A DNA stretch of 64,000 nt from an uncultured Clostridia bacterium (lineage in GTDB: Bacteria > Bacillota > Clostridia > Christensenellales > UBA1242), in contig CALVTE010000004.1 in assembly GCA_944360075.1 (NCBI GenBank), positions 1 through 64,000 of the forward strand. The letters run 5' to 3'. Under the pieces are notes generated by a model. That model saw only the letters and a list, made by a program, of their open reading frames with translations. It was not told where the DNA came from and searched no databases. The position numbers and the translations under genes are program-made. Of the stretch, positions 44,035 through 54,014 are shown in pieces. Numbering within the stretch: position 1 is the first letter of the stretch; each line of letters begins with the position of its first letter.

Positions 44035-46629
44035 ATGAAAAAAAATATCCAACAAAAACAGTCCTCCAAGCAAAAGGCCAAAACACTTTTGCAAAAGATG
44101 GAAAATGTGGTCAAAGTGGCTGAAAAACCCACTCGTGCCGATTCGAAAGCGCTGGTTTTTCGCAACCTTCAAAAGAAAAGTGATGGAAGTTTTTGGCAAA
44201 AACTTAAAAACTTTTTTGGTGGCAAAAGGCAAAAATCACTCAAACCTATCATACGATTTAACGCATCTGCTTTGACAGGCTTGAATGACTCACAGGTGCG
44301 ACTGCGACAAGAGGAAAAACTTGCCAATCACACAAAGGTCAAATCGTCAAAAACTTATCTATCCATTTTTGTCAAAAACATTTTCACCTTTTTCAATATG
44401 CTGTGGCTGTTGATTGCTGTTGCTCTGTTGTGCGTGGGCTCATATAAGAACCTTTTGTTCTTGTTTGTGATTGTGGCAAACACCGCCATTGCCATTGTGC
44501 AAGAAATCAGGGCAAAAATCGCCGTTGAAAAACTTTCTATGATGACTCAGCCGCAAGTCAAAGTGATGCGAAACAGTGCTGCTTCAGTTGTTTCGGCCGA
44601 CAAACTGGTGCTTGATGATGTGATTATTTTGGAAAGCGGCAACCAAATCCCAACCGACTGCATAATTTTGGACGGAGTTGTTGAAGTCAATGAAAGTCTG
44701 TTGACTGGCGAGTCGAATTCCATTGAAAAAAACAAAGATTGCCACCTGCTTTCTGGCAGTTTTATCGTTTCAGGTCAGTGCTATGCTAGGGTTGACAAAG
44801 TGGGCAAAGACAACTACATCGAACAGATGGCTCAAAAGGCAAAAGAGTTTAAGGCTCCTGCTTCAAACCTTTTCAAAGACCTTAACAGATTGATAAGATA
44901 CATTGGAATTGCTCTTGTGCCTATCGGCTTGCTGACTTTTTTGAAAGAATATTCCGTGCAAGAGTCGATTGAAACAGTTGTCACAAGAACTTCTGGCGTG
45001 CTGACAAGCATGATTCCTGCAGGAATGTTTTTGCTTATCACAGTTGCTCTTGCCGTTGGTGTGGTCAAACTTGCCAAGAAAAACACTTTGGTGCGCGACC
45101 TTTATTCCATAGAAATGCTTGCCAGAGCCAATGTTTTATGCCTTGACAAAACAGGCACTATCACCGATGGAACAATGCAAGTGGTCGACTTTATCACTTT
45201 CTCGAAAAAAAGAACTTCATCGATAAAGCAAATTTTGTCCAACGTTTTGAATGCTCAAAAAACTTCAAACTCCACCTCGAATGCCATGATTGAAGAATTT
45301 GGAAAAAGCGAAGAATGGAAAGTGACAAACGTGCTTGAATTTTCTTCAGAGCGCAAATATTCAATCACTCAATTTGAAAACAAAAAAATTTATTTTCTTG
45401 GTGCGGTCACAAAAATTGGATGTCCACTCAGCGAACAACAATCTGCGCTGATTGAAGAGTGCCAAAACAAAGGCTTGCGCGTGATTGCTCTCAGCGAGTA
45501 TGACGGCGAGTTCAGCAAAGATATGACTGGCCAAAAATCTACTCTGCTTGCCTTTATCATCATTGAAGAGCATATCAGAGAAGATGCGATTGAAACCATA
45601 CAGTGGTTTAAAGATAACGGCGTTGAAATCAAAATCATTTCGGGCGACTCACCTGCAACTGTTTCAAAGATCGCTCAAAGAGTGGGCGTTGAAAACAGTG
45701 AAAAATATGTTTCGCTGGAAGGGCTTTCCACCAAGGAAGTTGAACAAATGGCTGACAAGTTTACCGTTTTTGGCAGAGTGACACCCGAGCAAAAATACAC
45801 CATAATCAAAACTTTGAAAAACAAAGGGAAAGTGGTGGCCATGACGGGTGACGGCGTCAATGACACTTTGGCGCTGAAAGAAGCTGATTGCTCAATCGCC
45901 ATGGCTGACGGAAGCGAAGTGGCAAGAAACATCTCAAAACTGGTGCTTTTAAAATCAAATTTCTCTTCACTGCCAAGCGTTGTCAAAGAAGGCAGACAGG
46001 TGATCAACAACGTGCAGAACTCTTCCTCTGTCTTTTTGATGAAAACCTTGTTTGCGATTGTGCTTTCCTGCATTTGCATTTTATGGTGGCAGCAATACCC
46101 GTTTGAGCCTGCCGATATGCTTCTTCTTGAGATGTTTGTCATCGGCCTGCCGTCATTCATTTTGACTTTTGAGCCAAACACAAAAAAGATTGCTGGCAAT
46201 TTTATACCGCAGGTGTTTAAGCGAGCCGTGCCGCGAGCCTTGCTGATGCTGCTGAACGTGTTTGTAGTTATGGTTATTTTCAACAATCAAACTGATATTA
46301 TAATGAGTCAAAGCGAATACAGAACTCTCTGCGTGCTTGTGCTGACCTACACTGGATTTTTAAATTTGGTCACCCTATGCATTCCTCCAACTCTTGTGCG
46401 CTGGGCAACAATGGGAGTTTCGCTTGTTGGTGTGACCGGCCTTATCTTGGCAATACCGTCGCTGTTTTCAATCACAGAATCCACCTTCACAGTTTTGATG
46501 ACCTTCTTTGCGATAATTCTTGTTTCGATTATAATCATCATTCTTGTCAAACTCAACAAAAAACGAATAGAGATTTTGCGAGATAAAATCATCAAATTGT
46601 TGCAGCGCGAAGATATTGAAAATGAATAA
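44035..46629 (+). CDS. P-type cation-transporting ATPase, CtpE-like
   Basis: 864 residues from ATG 44035, just after an AGAGG site. A charged N-terminal stretch of about 115 residues precedes the first helices. Motifs: LLTGES near residue 222, phosphorylated aspartate in DKTGTIT near 370, and TGDGVND near 605. About ten membrane helices in the P2-type layout. The fourth helix has IPAGMF instead of the PEGL of classical calcium or sodium pumps. Nearest known class by pattern is CtpE, a calcium-linked ATPase in mycobacteria; the ion is not known. Confidence 0.9.
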   Translation: MKKNIQQKQSSKQKAKTLLQKMENVVKVAEKPTRADSKALVFRNLQKKSDGSFWQKLKNFFGGKRQKSLKPIIRFNASALTGLNDSQVRLRQEEKLANHTKVKSSKTYLSIFVKNIFTFFNMLWLLIAVALLCVGSYKNLLFLFVIVANTAIAIVQEIRAKIAVEKLSMMTQPQVKVMRNSAASVVSADKLVLDDVIILESGNQIPTDCIILDGVVEVNESLLTGESNSIEKNKDCHLLSGSFIVSGQCYARVDKVGKDNYIEQMAQKAKEFKAPASNLFKDLNRLIRYIGIALVPIGLLTFLKEYSVQESIETVVTRTSGVLTSMIPAGMFLLITVALAVGVVKLAKKNTLVRDLYSIEMLARANVLCLDKTGTITDGTMQVVDFITFSKKRTSSIKQILSNVLNAQKTSNSTSNAMIEEFGKSEEWKVTNVLEFSSERKYSITQFENKKIYFLGAVTKIGCPLSEQQSALIEECQNKGLRVIALSEYDGEFSKDMTGQKSTLLAFIIIEEHIREDAIETIQWFKDNGVEIKIISGDSPATVSKIAQRVGVENSEKYVSLEGLSTKEVEQMADKFTVFGRVTPEQKYTIIKTLKNKGKVVAMTGDGVNDTLALKEADCSIAMADGSEVARNISKLVLLKSNFSSLPSVVKEGRQVINNVQNSSSVFLMKTLFAIVLSCICILWWQQYPFEPADMLLLEMFVIGLPSFILTFEPNTKKIAGNFIPQVFKRAVPRALLMLLNVFVVMVIFNNQTDIIMSQSEYRTLCVLVLTYTGFLNLVTLCIPPTLVRWATMGVSLVGVTGLILAIPSLFSITESTFTVLMTFFAIILVSIIIIILVKLNKKRIEILRDKIIKLLQREDIENE

Positions 46630-46640
46630 GCACAAAAAAA

Positions 46641-46669
46641 CTGCGCCTTGTAAAGGTGCAGCTTTTTTT
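46641..46669. terminator. Terminator of the P-type ATPase gene
   Basis: CTGCGCCTT and AAGGTGCAG arms (one G-U pair) around GTA, T run to 46669. It overlaps the stop of the converging gene. Confidence 0.8.
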
Positions 46670-47336
46670 ATAAACCTTTGACAAACTCGTATAGCTCGTA
46701 TGACTGAGCTTCAACTGAAATTTTGACTGTTTGTGGTTTTTGCGCCTGATTTATTTTCACTCCGAAATAGAAATCCACTTGAGCCACATTTTGATCGCCA
46801 GAGATTGTGAAATAGCAGTCTTGATATCTCGCCTGTTCACTGTCATATCTTCCTGTTAAAACCTCGCCATTTGAAAAGTATATCTTTTGCGGTTGAGTGA
46901 AAGAGAAATGAACATAATTTGACCCCAAGCTGCTTGAAAGTGTGCTGCTTATGCCACTGCCATAGCCGTTTGAATAATTTTGATAAAAATCTTTGTCAAG
47001 CCATTGCACTGTATAGCCATAAACGTTGCCTGTGAAAATTGAAGTCAAAACTGTTGTGCTTAGCGCATTGTTGTAAACATCCATAAACTCATTGAAATCT
47101 TCATCACTTTTGATAATATTTATTTCATCAGTTTTGCTGTCGATTTTGACGTCGATATAATCAGGGGCAACATCAAATCTTGGTTTTAAGTCAATTCGCA
47201 CAACCGCCAAAACAATAATCACAATGGCAAACAAAAGGCACAGCGAAAGAAGGATTGAATTTGTCACAATCCTTTTTCTGCGCACTTTTGCCACATACAA
47301 ATCGTCTATTGTTTGTTGCTTTTTTGTCTCTGCCAT
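46668..47336 (-). CDS. Signal-anchored protein of unknown function downstream of ftsH
   Basis: 222 residues: short basic N-terminus, one membrane helix (about 25-48), then an extracytoplasmic domain of about 170 residues with no recognised family. It starts 13 bases after ftsH with an AAGGAG site, so it is cotranscribed and could be a partner or substrate adaptor of FtsH (inference). Confidence 0.65.
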   Translation of the reverse strand: MAETKKQQTIDDLYVAKVRRKRIVTNSILLSLCLLFAIVIIVLAVVRIDLKPRFDVAPDYIDVKIDSKTDEINIIKSDEDFNEFMDVYNNALSTTVLTSIFTGNVYGYTVQWLDKDFYQNYSNGYGSGISSTLSSSLGSNYVHFSFTQPQKIYFSNGEVLTGRYDSEQARYQDCYFTISGDQNVAQVDFYFGVKINQAQKPQTVKISVEAQSYELYEFVKGL

Positions 47337-47349
47337 GAAAGCTCCTTAA

Positions 47350-49593
47350 TCAGTCTTTTTTGTCGTCTTCTCCCGATTTTTTTCCGGGTTGCTTGCTTTT
47401 TTCAATTTTTTTAGTTTTTTCTTCGCCTTCCGGCTTTTCTTGCTTTTTCGCAGAAGGCTCTTTTACATTATCTTTTTCTTTTTCAATTTTGTCAAGTGTT
47501 TTTGCATTTTTTGTTATAGCGCTCTCTTCTTGCTTTGAGTATGTTTTTTTGATCATTTCATATTCTTCTTGAGTGATAATGCCGCGCTCTAAAAGTTTTT
47601 GCCCTTCTTTCAATTTTGCTTCGATGGCCTTTTCTTTTCTTTCTTTTTCCAGCTGTTTTTTATATTCTTCTTCCTTCTTGCGCTGCTCCATTTCTCTTAT
47701 ATCCATAATCTGAGCAACTTCTTCGGCTGTTTTGCCTTGCATAAGAAGGTCGATTTCGTCTTTATTGATGGTCTCGTGACTGAGCAAAAGTTTTGACATC
47801 TGGTCGAGAAGGTCTTTGTTGTCAGAAAGGATTTTCTTTGCTCTTTTATAGTTATAGTCCAAAATCTGTCTGATTTCATCATCCGCTTCAGCCGCAAGTT
47901 TTTCAGAAAAATCTGAGCGGGTTTGATAGTCTCTGCCAATAAACACTTGCTGGTCATTTGACAAACCAAGAAAGCCAAGATTTTTGCTCATGCCCCAGTT
48001 GTAAACCATTTTGTGTGCAAGTTTTGTTGCTTGATTTATGTCGCTTGAAGCGCCTGTTGTGATGTCTTTAAACACAATCTCTTCAGCAATTCTTCCACCC
48101 ATGCACATTGCAATTTCGTCCATCAAATGATTGTAAGAAATAAATGAGTTGTCATTTTCTGGCCTTTGCATTGTATAGCCACCAGCCATTCCTCGAGGAA
48201 TGATTGAAACTTCTTGAATTTCATCGGTATGCTTGAGCAGTTTGCCAAGAATTGCATGACCTGACTCGTGATAAGCGGTGATTTTTCTGTCTTTTTCTGT
48301 GACCATTCTGCTCTTCTTTTGAGGCCCCATGGTCACTTTGTTGATGCCCTCTTGAATATCGGTCATGGTGATTTTTGGTCTGCCCGCACGCGCAGCCAAA
48401 ATTGCTGCTTCGTTGAGCATATTTTCAATATCTGCACCAGTAAAGCCAACAGTGATTTTTGCAAGAACTTTGAAATCAACATTTTCGTCAAGTGGCTTGT
48501 TGCGAGCATGAATTTTCAAAATTCCCTCTCTGCCGCGAACGTCTGGCGTGTTGACATAAACTTGTCTGTCAAATCTGCCTGGTCTCAACAGTGCTGGGTC
48601 AAGCACATCCGCTCTGTTTGTGGCAGCCAAAACAATGATGCCTTCATTTGGCTCAAAGCCGTCCATTTCCACAAGAAGTTGATTGAGAGTTTGCTCTCTT
48701 TCGTCATTTCCGCCACCAAGACCGGCACCACGCTGACGACCAACGGCGTCGATTTCGTCAATAAACACAATGCAAGGTTTGTTTTTCTTGGCTTGGTCAA
48801 AAAGGTCACGCACTCTTGAAGCGCCAACGCCCACAAACATTTCAACAAAGTCAGAGCCGCTTATAAACACAAACGGAACATTTGCCTCGCCTGCCACCGC
48901 ACGAGCAAGCAAAGTTTTTCCTGTTCCTGGAGGCCCAACAAGCAGCACTCCTTTTGGAATTCTTGCCCCGAGTTGAGTGAATTTTGCAGGATTTTTTAAG
49001 AACTCAACAATCTCAGCAAGTTCTTCTTTTTCTTCATCAGCCCCGGCCACATCAGAAAATCTGACTGGATTGTTTTGATAAGACCTTGCTTTGCTTTTGC
49101 CAAAGCTCATCGCGCCCTTGTTTGAAGAATTGATAAGTCTGAAAATCATCCAAATGATGAATATTCCAAAGCCGAGGTAAAGAATTGGATAAAGAATATC
49201 CCAGAAATTTATTCCCGCAACTGACGGCTGCACCTTGATGTCGAGTTTGTCATCCTCGATTGTTTTAAGCAGCCTTTCAATTTGCCCATCGTAGTATTTA
49301 TAGTTGATGTAGTAGTCGCTATAGTCTGGAAAGGCGTTTTGATATTTTGAGTCTTTAATCAAAAAATAGATGGTATCGTCGGTATAATAGATTTCAACCG
49401 CCTGCTGCGTTTTTTCGCTCACAGGGTCAACATACTGCCCATGGATAAGTTGATCAACTTGGTCAAAGTTATCCAGCTTCTGCCCAGAATAGCCAGTGTT
49501 TGTAAAAATAAGAATAATCAGTATTATCGCGATAAGCAATAAAAACAGATATGAATATTTAAACTTTGGTTTTTGATTGTTTGTCTCGTTCAA
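47350..49593 (-). CDS. ftsH: ATP-dependent zinc metalloprotease FtsH
   Basis: Membrane-anchored AAA+ protease for quality control. 747 residues, starting with TTG 8 bases after AGGAGG. Two N-terminal membrane helices (about 14-31 and 133-152), Walker A GPPGTGKT near 218-225, Walker [10 protein letters not shown], second region of homology ([19 protein letters not shown]), and zinc site HESGH near 441-445. The C-terminal 100 residues are a Lys/Glu-rich tail longer than usual. Confidence 0.97.
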   Translation of the reverse strand: MNETNNQKPKFKYSYLFLLLIAIILIILIFTNTGYSGQKLDNFDQVDQLIHGQYVDPVSEKTQQAVEIYYTDDTIYFLIKDSKYQNAFPDYSDYYINYKYYDGQIERLLKTIEDDKLDIKVQPSVAGINFWDILYPILYLGFGIFIIWMIFRLINSSNKGAMSFGKSKARSYQNNPVRFSDVAGADEEKEELAEIVEFLKNPAKFTQLGARIPKGVLLVGPPGTGKTLLARAVAGEANVPFVFISGSDFVEMFVGVGASRVRDLFDQAKKNKPCIVFIDEIDAVGRQRGAGLGGGNDEREQTLNQLLVEMDGFEPNEGIIVLAATNRADVLDPALLRPGRFDRQVYVNTPDVRGREGILKIHARNKPLDENVDFKVLAKITVGFTGADIENMLNEAAILAARAGRPKITMTDIQEGINKVTMGPQKKSRMVTEKDRKITAYHESGHAILGKLLKHTDEIQEVSIIPRGMAGGYTMQRPENDNSFISYNHLMDEIAMCMGGRIAEEIVFKDITTGASSDINQATKLAHKMVYNWGMSKNLGFLGLSNDQQVFIGRDYQTRSDFSEKLAAEADDEIRQILDYNYKRAKKILSDNKDLLDQMSKLLLSHETINKDEIDLLMQGKTAEEVAQIMDIREMEQRKKEEEYKKQLEKERKEKAIEAKLKEGQKLLERGIITQEEYEMIKKTYSKQEESAITKNAKTLDKIEKEKDNVKEPSAKKQEKPEGEEKTKKIEKSKQPGKKSGEDDKKD

Positions 49594-49626
49594 AGTTTTT
49601 GCCTCCTATCATAATAGTCACATTGT

Positions 49627-49655
49627 ATTCTATCATAAAATTTGATTTTAGACAA
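49627..49655 (-). promoter_or_regulatory. ftsH promoter
   Basis: TTGTCT (49650-49655), 17-base spacer, TAGAAT (49627-49632). Confidence 0.6.
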
Positions 49656-49722
49656 ATAATAAAAGACTTTTTTTCGAGATTTTTAAATATTTTTTTGCAG
49701 CAGACATAACCTGACAAGATTT

Positions 49723-51069
49723 TCAACCATCTTGCTCCACTTTTAAATTAAGCATAAAAACCACATGACTCAAAAAGTCTTCAGGGTGATCTAGCGAAGA
49801 AAGAAAACTCAAAAATTCTTTGCGATTTTCGGCGAAAAAGTGGTCATACACACCCAAGACATCGGCCTTGTTTTCTCGAAGAATTTGAAGCACTTTGGCA
49901 AACTCTGCTTTGATTTTCTGTTCAAGCTTTTGTGCAATTTCTTCGGTGATTTGGGTGTTTTGCACGTTCTGTTTCACCTTTTGAGCCTTGGTGTCAATTT
50001 CGCTTAGTTGAACTCCCAAATTTATGTTTGCAACAAAAAGCGGAATGTTGTTTTGAAAATCTGTTTTGACAGAAACCACTTTGTTCTTCACCAAAAAGGT
50101 CATATCAACATTTTTTCCATCTTCTGTTTCCACATCGGTTATGGTAATGCTGTCAAGCGACCTTTTTGTGCTAAGCAAATTTATACTGTTAAGATTGTCA
50201 ACATCAAGAAGGGCCACCTTTTGCCCATCACGCAGCAAGACAGCATCACCCTTGTTTAAAATTTGGCTTTGCCCCTGCAAAGATCCTCGCTGTTTTTCAT
50301 TTTCGCTCTGCCCAGAGCTTCCAGCTGATGAATTTTGTTCTGAAGAGCCAGCCCCTCCCTGTTGCCCATCTTGAGATGAAGATGTTTGTGAGCTTTTTTG
50401 AGAGTCACCAGAGCCTTGTGAGCTCGACTGGTTTTGAGGCGCTGCTTGCTCTGATTGAGTGCTATCTTTGATATGTTCGATATACCCAATCAAAGATGAT
50501 TTGGTTGGGCTGTAATAGCCTTTATAAAAAGCTTCGAGCGAGGTGTCTGAAATATAGACTTCGTTTGCGTTGTAAGAGACGAGTTGGTCGAGTTTTATCC
50601 CCAGATTTTTTTCCAGCGAATTGGTCGCCATAAGCAGTTGCTTTGCCGTGGTGTTTGTGCATACGAAAACAGTGTTTTCTGGCAAAGAAACAACTCGCAT
50701 CAAATAGTCAAGAGAAGACGAAACATCTTCTTCCAGCATTTTTTCGTTGACCACTGTTGTTTTTGCGTGAGAAAGCCCAATATCTTTGCCAAGAGTCAGC
50801 TGGGCATCCAGCACCGCTTCTGAAACCGATGAGCCCTTGCCAGAAACAACCGAATTTGCCTGCTGAAATTCTTGATTTGGAGATGGAATAAAGGTTAAAA
50901 AAGAGATTTCGTATTCATCTTCAATCTTATCAAGCCCAATGGCAATCACCACCGCTCTTTTTCGACTTTGTCCGGGTGAAAACAACGAATAAGGCGTGAA
51001 AGCCACCAAAATCAGCACCAAAATCAAAATAAAAGGATATTTTTTTACTGCATCAATCATTTTTTTCAT
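49723..51069 (-). CDS. Ger(x)C family germinant receptor subunit without lipobox
   Basis: 448 residues from ATG 51069 with AAAGGAG. The family fold is clear: RKRAVVIAIGLDK, then FIPSPNQEFQQ, the GLSHAKTTVVNE motif, and a helical C-terminal domain. GerC proteins are normally lipoproteins with an N-terminal Cys; here the hydrophobic N-terminus has no Cys, so it is probably held by its signal anchor. A Ser/Gln/Gly-rich linker of about 65 residues (about 218-282) interrupts the middle. It is the third gene of the gerA-gerB-gerC operon and overlaps gerB by 17 bases. Confidence 0.85.
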   Translation of the reverse strand: MKKMIDAVKKYPFILILVLILVAFTPYSLFSPGQSRKRAVVIAIGLDKIEDEYEISFLTFIPSPNQEFQQANSVVSGKGSSVSEAVLDAQLTLGKDIGLSHAKTTVVNEKMLEEDVSSSLDYLMRVVSLPENTVFVCTNTTAKQLLMATNSLEKNLGIKLDQLVSYNANEVYISDTSLEAFYKGYYSPTKSSLIGYIEHIKDSTQSEQAAPQNQSSSQGSGDSQKSSQTSSSQDGQQGGAGSSEQNSSAGSSGQSENEKQRGSLQGQSQILNKGDAVLLRDGQKVALLDVDNLNSINLLSTKRSLDSITITDVETEDGKNVDMTFLVKNKVVSVKTDFQNNIPLFVANINLGVQLSEIDTKAQKVKQNVQNTQITEEIAQKLEQKIKAEFAKVLQILRENKADVLGVYDHFFAENRKEFLSFLSSLDHPEDFLSHVVFMLNLKVEQDG

Positions 51070-52141
51070 CGTAGGTCTCCTTTTTATGCCTTCTTGAAAG
51101 CACATAGATTAAAACAGGCAAAACGATGTTTGTCAAAATTGCAAAATAGACAAGATAATCGGTGGCAAAACTAAGCATTATTTCATATTTTTTGATTAAG
51201 ACAAGATATATGACCAAAAACAGAATATCAAACACTATAACGCCATATTTGACAGAAAGCTTGTCAAAAATCTGCACAAAACTTTCACAGAAAGCGGCTT
51301 GAAAAATTTCTAGCTGAAACAGGCCTAAAGTCATGATTGTCAGCATTGCAATGATGTCTAGTCTGCCAATTGCGTTGAATTGAACTGAAAAAACCAGCAA
51401 GTCGGCAAGCGCGTTGTTATGCATAAAAGCAGTGACTTGATATTTTGCGTAAAAGATGATAAAAATTGCCAAAACAAGAATGATTCCCACCAGCGCAAAC
51501 AGAAAAATCTTTTTTTCTTCCCCTTTTTTCAGTTTGATTTTGTCGATAAACAAAAACAGCACAAGATAGTCTCCAAAAGCAAAAATATGCCTAAACCCAG
51601 AGTGAAAAATTTCTAAAGGCGAGGCTACAAAAAAGTTTGGCATGGAAATGTTTGTGAAAAAAGCAATGCAAAGGCAGAAAAGCACTCCAACTAAAACTAT
51701 ATAATAGAACAGCTCAAAAGTGCGCCCCATTGCCCTTAAGCCACAAACAACTGCATGATTGACAACGGGAAAAAGACATACAAGAGCCAAAAAACCAAAT
51801 TCGTCTTGATAAACAAGGTCTTTTAGGTAAACATAAAGCACAGCGTAGGTCAGCATTGTTTTAAAAAGGAAAAAAATCAGAAATGCAAAAATGATAACTT
51901 TTGCAGCCACGCAGCCCATTTTCTTGCTTAAAATTTCTTTTAAGTTTTGCTCGGGATAGGCTTTTTTTAAGGCAAAAAAACAGGCCAGAACCAAAAGTTC
52001 GAAGGCAAAAATAGCGATAAGGGCAAAAATTGAATCGGTTTTTGACTTTTCATACATGGCCGATGGAAGCACCAAAATTTTGTTTGCCAAAATTGTCAAA
52101 AAAACGATTATGCCGCTTTGTCTTGCGCTGATTGATTTCAT
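51053..52141 (-). CDS. GerB-type germinant receptor permease subunit
   Basis: 362 residues, about ten membrane helices in the GerAB/ArcD amino-acid permease-like fold; starts SISARQSGIIVFLTI. In germinant receptors this subunit binds the small-molecule signal. The start overlaps the gerA stop as ATGA, with a GAGGTG site. Confidence 0.92.
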   Translation of the reverse strand: MKSISARQSGIIVFLTILANKILVLPSAMYEKSKTDSIFALIAIFAFELLVLACFFALKKAYPEQNLKEILSKKMGCVAAKVIIFAFLIFFLFKTMLTYAVLYVYLKDLVYQDEFGFLALVCLFPVVNHAVVCGLRAMGRTFELFYYIVLVGVLFCLCIAFFTNISMPNFFVASPLEIFHSGFRHIFAFGDYLVLFLFIDKIKLKKGEEKKIFLFALVGIILVLAIFIIFYAKYQVTAFMHNNALADLLVFSVQFNAIGRLDIIAMLTIMTLGLFQLEIFQAAFCESFVQIFDKLSVKYGVIVFDILFLVIYLVLIKKYEIMLSFATDYLVYFAILTNIVLPVLIYVLSRRHKKETYDEKND

Positions 52142-53559
52142 TTTGCACCTCGCTTGCCTGTTGGGAAAGATTTTGGAAGAGAATGTTTTTCGGTTATTGA
52201 AGATTTTAAAAGCGCATCTTTCAAATCTTCTTTCACTCGCGGTGCGTAAGGGGCAAGATAAGGCGTTTTGTAGTCATCAAGCGTGTTGAGATAGTTGACC
52301 ACATAAACAAAACCAGTAACGATGCCAAGCACCCCCAGCGAGCCACCCAAGATGATAAAAACGATTTGTAAAACAGTGATTTGCGATTGCTGCTCTGGCA
52401 CTGTATAGAGAGCGATTTTTGCAAGAGCGGTGATAATCACCCCTGGTGGCGAGATAAGCCCCGCCTTAACGCCGGTGTCACCCAAGATAAGAGCGCCCAC
52501 CACACTTGTGGCAAGCCCCAAATAGCTTGGAAGGCGCAAACTGACCTCATAAAGAATTTGAAACAGCAAAAAGATAAACAAAATTTCAAGGAAGGGAGTG
52601 AAAGGCAGCCCCTGCGTGGTGTCGGCAATGGTTATCAAAAAATTTAGCGGCAAAATGTTGTAATGGAAAAGCTGAAGTGCAAGATAAAAACCCGGTGCAA
52701 CAATAGCAATCAAAAGCCCGCACATTCTGATAAAGCGCACCACTGAGGAATAGTGATGATTTGTGTAGTAATCGTTGCTTGACTGCATGTCTTCCATCAA
52801 AATAAAGGGCACAGTCAAAACAATTGGAGAGTTGTCCACAATGATTGCCACCTTGCCTTCCAGCATTTTTGAAACCACCACGTCAGGCTTTTCAGAATTG
52901 CCAATCTGTTTGAAAAGTGAATTTGGCCGTTTTTCAAGATAGGACAAAATATAGTAAGAGTCAACCACGCCATTGATTTTGATTTTGCCAATTTTTTCTT
53001 CAAGCTCTTTTATCACTCCACTGTCGGCAACGCCGTCTATATATGAAAGAATCACTTTTGTTTTGGTATGGCTTCCCACCGTCATCATTTTGAAAACCAA
53101 ATCTTTTGAATGGATGCGCCGCCTTAGCAAAGTTATGTTGGTTTTAAAGTCTTCAACAAAGCCTTCTCTCGGCCCTTGAATAACTGGCGAAGTTGGAGGC
53201 TCACTAGGTGTTCTGGTGGGATACTTTGTGATGTCAACAGAGATAAACCCCTCAAAAAAGTCTGAAAAAACAATCACTTTTCCGTCAAGAATTTCGGCAA
53301 AAACTTTTTCTTCTTGCACAGTCTCAACCCCGCTGTTTTTCAAAATTTTGTCGATAAGGTTTTGCTTTGTGATTTGGCCGTCAAAACTTTGAATGGGAAG
53401 ATAAATGCACTGAGAAAACAAAATGGGGTCAGACATGCTTTTTAGAAAAACAAACCCAATTTTGCCCTTTTGGCAAACAAACAAGCGGCTGGCAAAGTCG
53501 CTGTTTTGATGGAATTGAGATTTCAAATTTTCAATATATTTTTCAACATTATTTTCCAT
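52138..53559 (-). CDS. GerA-type germinant receptor subunit
   Basis: 473 residues: a soluble N-terminal half (about 1-235) with the conserved SYIDGVADSGVIKELEEKI segment, then membrane helices in the C-terminal half (including PFILMEDMQSSNDYY and PSYLGLATSVVGALILGD). GerA, GerB and GerC form the inner-membrane receptor and channel that senses germinants in spores. First gene of the operon. Confidence 0.95.
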   Translation of the reverse strand: MENNVEKYIENLKSQFHQNSDFASRLFVCQKGKIGFVFLKSMSDPILFSQCIYLPIQSFDGQITKQNLIDKILKNSGVETVQEEKVFAEILDGKVIVFSDFFEGFISVDITKYPTRTPSEPPTSPVIQGPREGFVEDFKTNITLLRRRIHSKDLVFKMMTVGSHTKTKVILSYIDGVADSGVIKELEEKIGKIKINGVVDSYYILSYLEKRPNSLFKQIGNSEKPDVVVSKMLEGKVAIIVDNSPIVLTVPFILMEDMQSSNDYYTNHHYSSVVRFIRMCGLLIAIVAPGFYLALQLFHYNILPLNFLITIADTTQGLPFTPFLEILFIFLLFQILYEVSLRLPSYLGLATSVVGALILGDTGVKAGLISPPGVIITALAKIALYTVPEQQSQITVLQIVFIILGGSLGVLGIVTGFVYVVNYLNTLDDYKTPYLAPYAPRVKEDLKDALLKSSITEKHSLPKSFPTGKRGAK

Positions 53560-53577
53560 TTTTCCGCCCTTTTTTGA

Positions 53578-53606
53578 TAGTATGAGCCAAAGGCAAAAAA
53601 ATTATG
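53578..53606 (-). promoter_or_regulatory. Sigma-G/sigma-F-like promoter of the ger operon
   Basis: CATA (53603-53606), 18-base spacer, CATACTA (53578-53584), matching the forespore pattern GHATR-N17/18-CATNHTA except for the first base. It lies 19 bases before the GerA start, and ger operons are sigma-G dependent in Bacillus. Confidence 0.65.
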
Positions 53607-53619
53607 TGAAAACAAAGTG

Positions 53620-53652
53620 CATAAAAAAAGCTTGCCAAAACTGACAAGCCTT
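53620..53652 (-). terminator. hup terminator
   Basis: GCTTGTC and GGCAAGC arms (one G-U pair) with a run of T on the minus strand. Confidence 0.75.
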
Positions 53653-53660
53653 GTTTTGTT

Positions 53661-53933
53661 TTAGTTGAAAAGTCCTTTAAAGCTGTTTCCAAATTTGAAA
53701 GAAGGCACTTTTTGTGCTGGAATTTTAACCTTTTGTTTTGTTGAAGGGTTGATTCCTTCTCTTGCAGGGCGTTTTCTAAGTTCGTAAGTTCCGAAACCTG
53801 CGATTTGGATTTTTTCTCCTGCTTTGAGTGCATCAATAACGGTTGATGCCATAGCGTCAAAAGCAATACCTGCATCCTTTTGAGTGAAGTTTGCTTTTTC
53901 TGCAAATGCTCTGATAAATTGTTGTTTGTTCAT
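53661..53933 (-). CDS. hup: HU-family DNA-binding protein
   Basis: 90 residues, the standard length. Nucleoid-associated dimer that bends DNA. Motifs: MNKQQFIRAFAEKANF, then IQIAGFGTYELRKRPAREG and the arm NPSTKQKVKIPA. It has an AAGGAG site and its own promoter and terminator. Confidence 0.96.
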   Translation of the reverse strand: MNKQQFIRAFAEKANFTQKDAGIAFDAMASTVIDALKAGEKIQIAGFGTYELRKRPAREGINPSTKQKVKIPAQKVPSFKFGNSFKGLFN

Positions 53934-53979
53934 CTATCAATCTCTCCTTTTTTCTATTTTAGGCGTTAACCTTGGTTTT

Positions 53980-54008
53980 ATAATAGCACATTATTGCCAA
54001 AAAACCAA
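53980..54008 (-). promoter_or_regulatory. hup promoter
   Basis: TTGGTT (54003-54008), 17-base spacer, TATTAT (53980-53985) with a TGC extension. Confidence 0.6.
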
Positions 54009-54014
54009 ACGATT

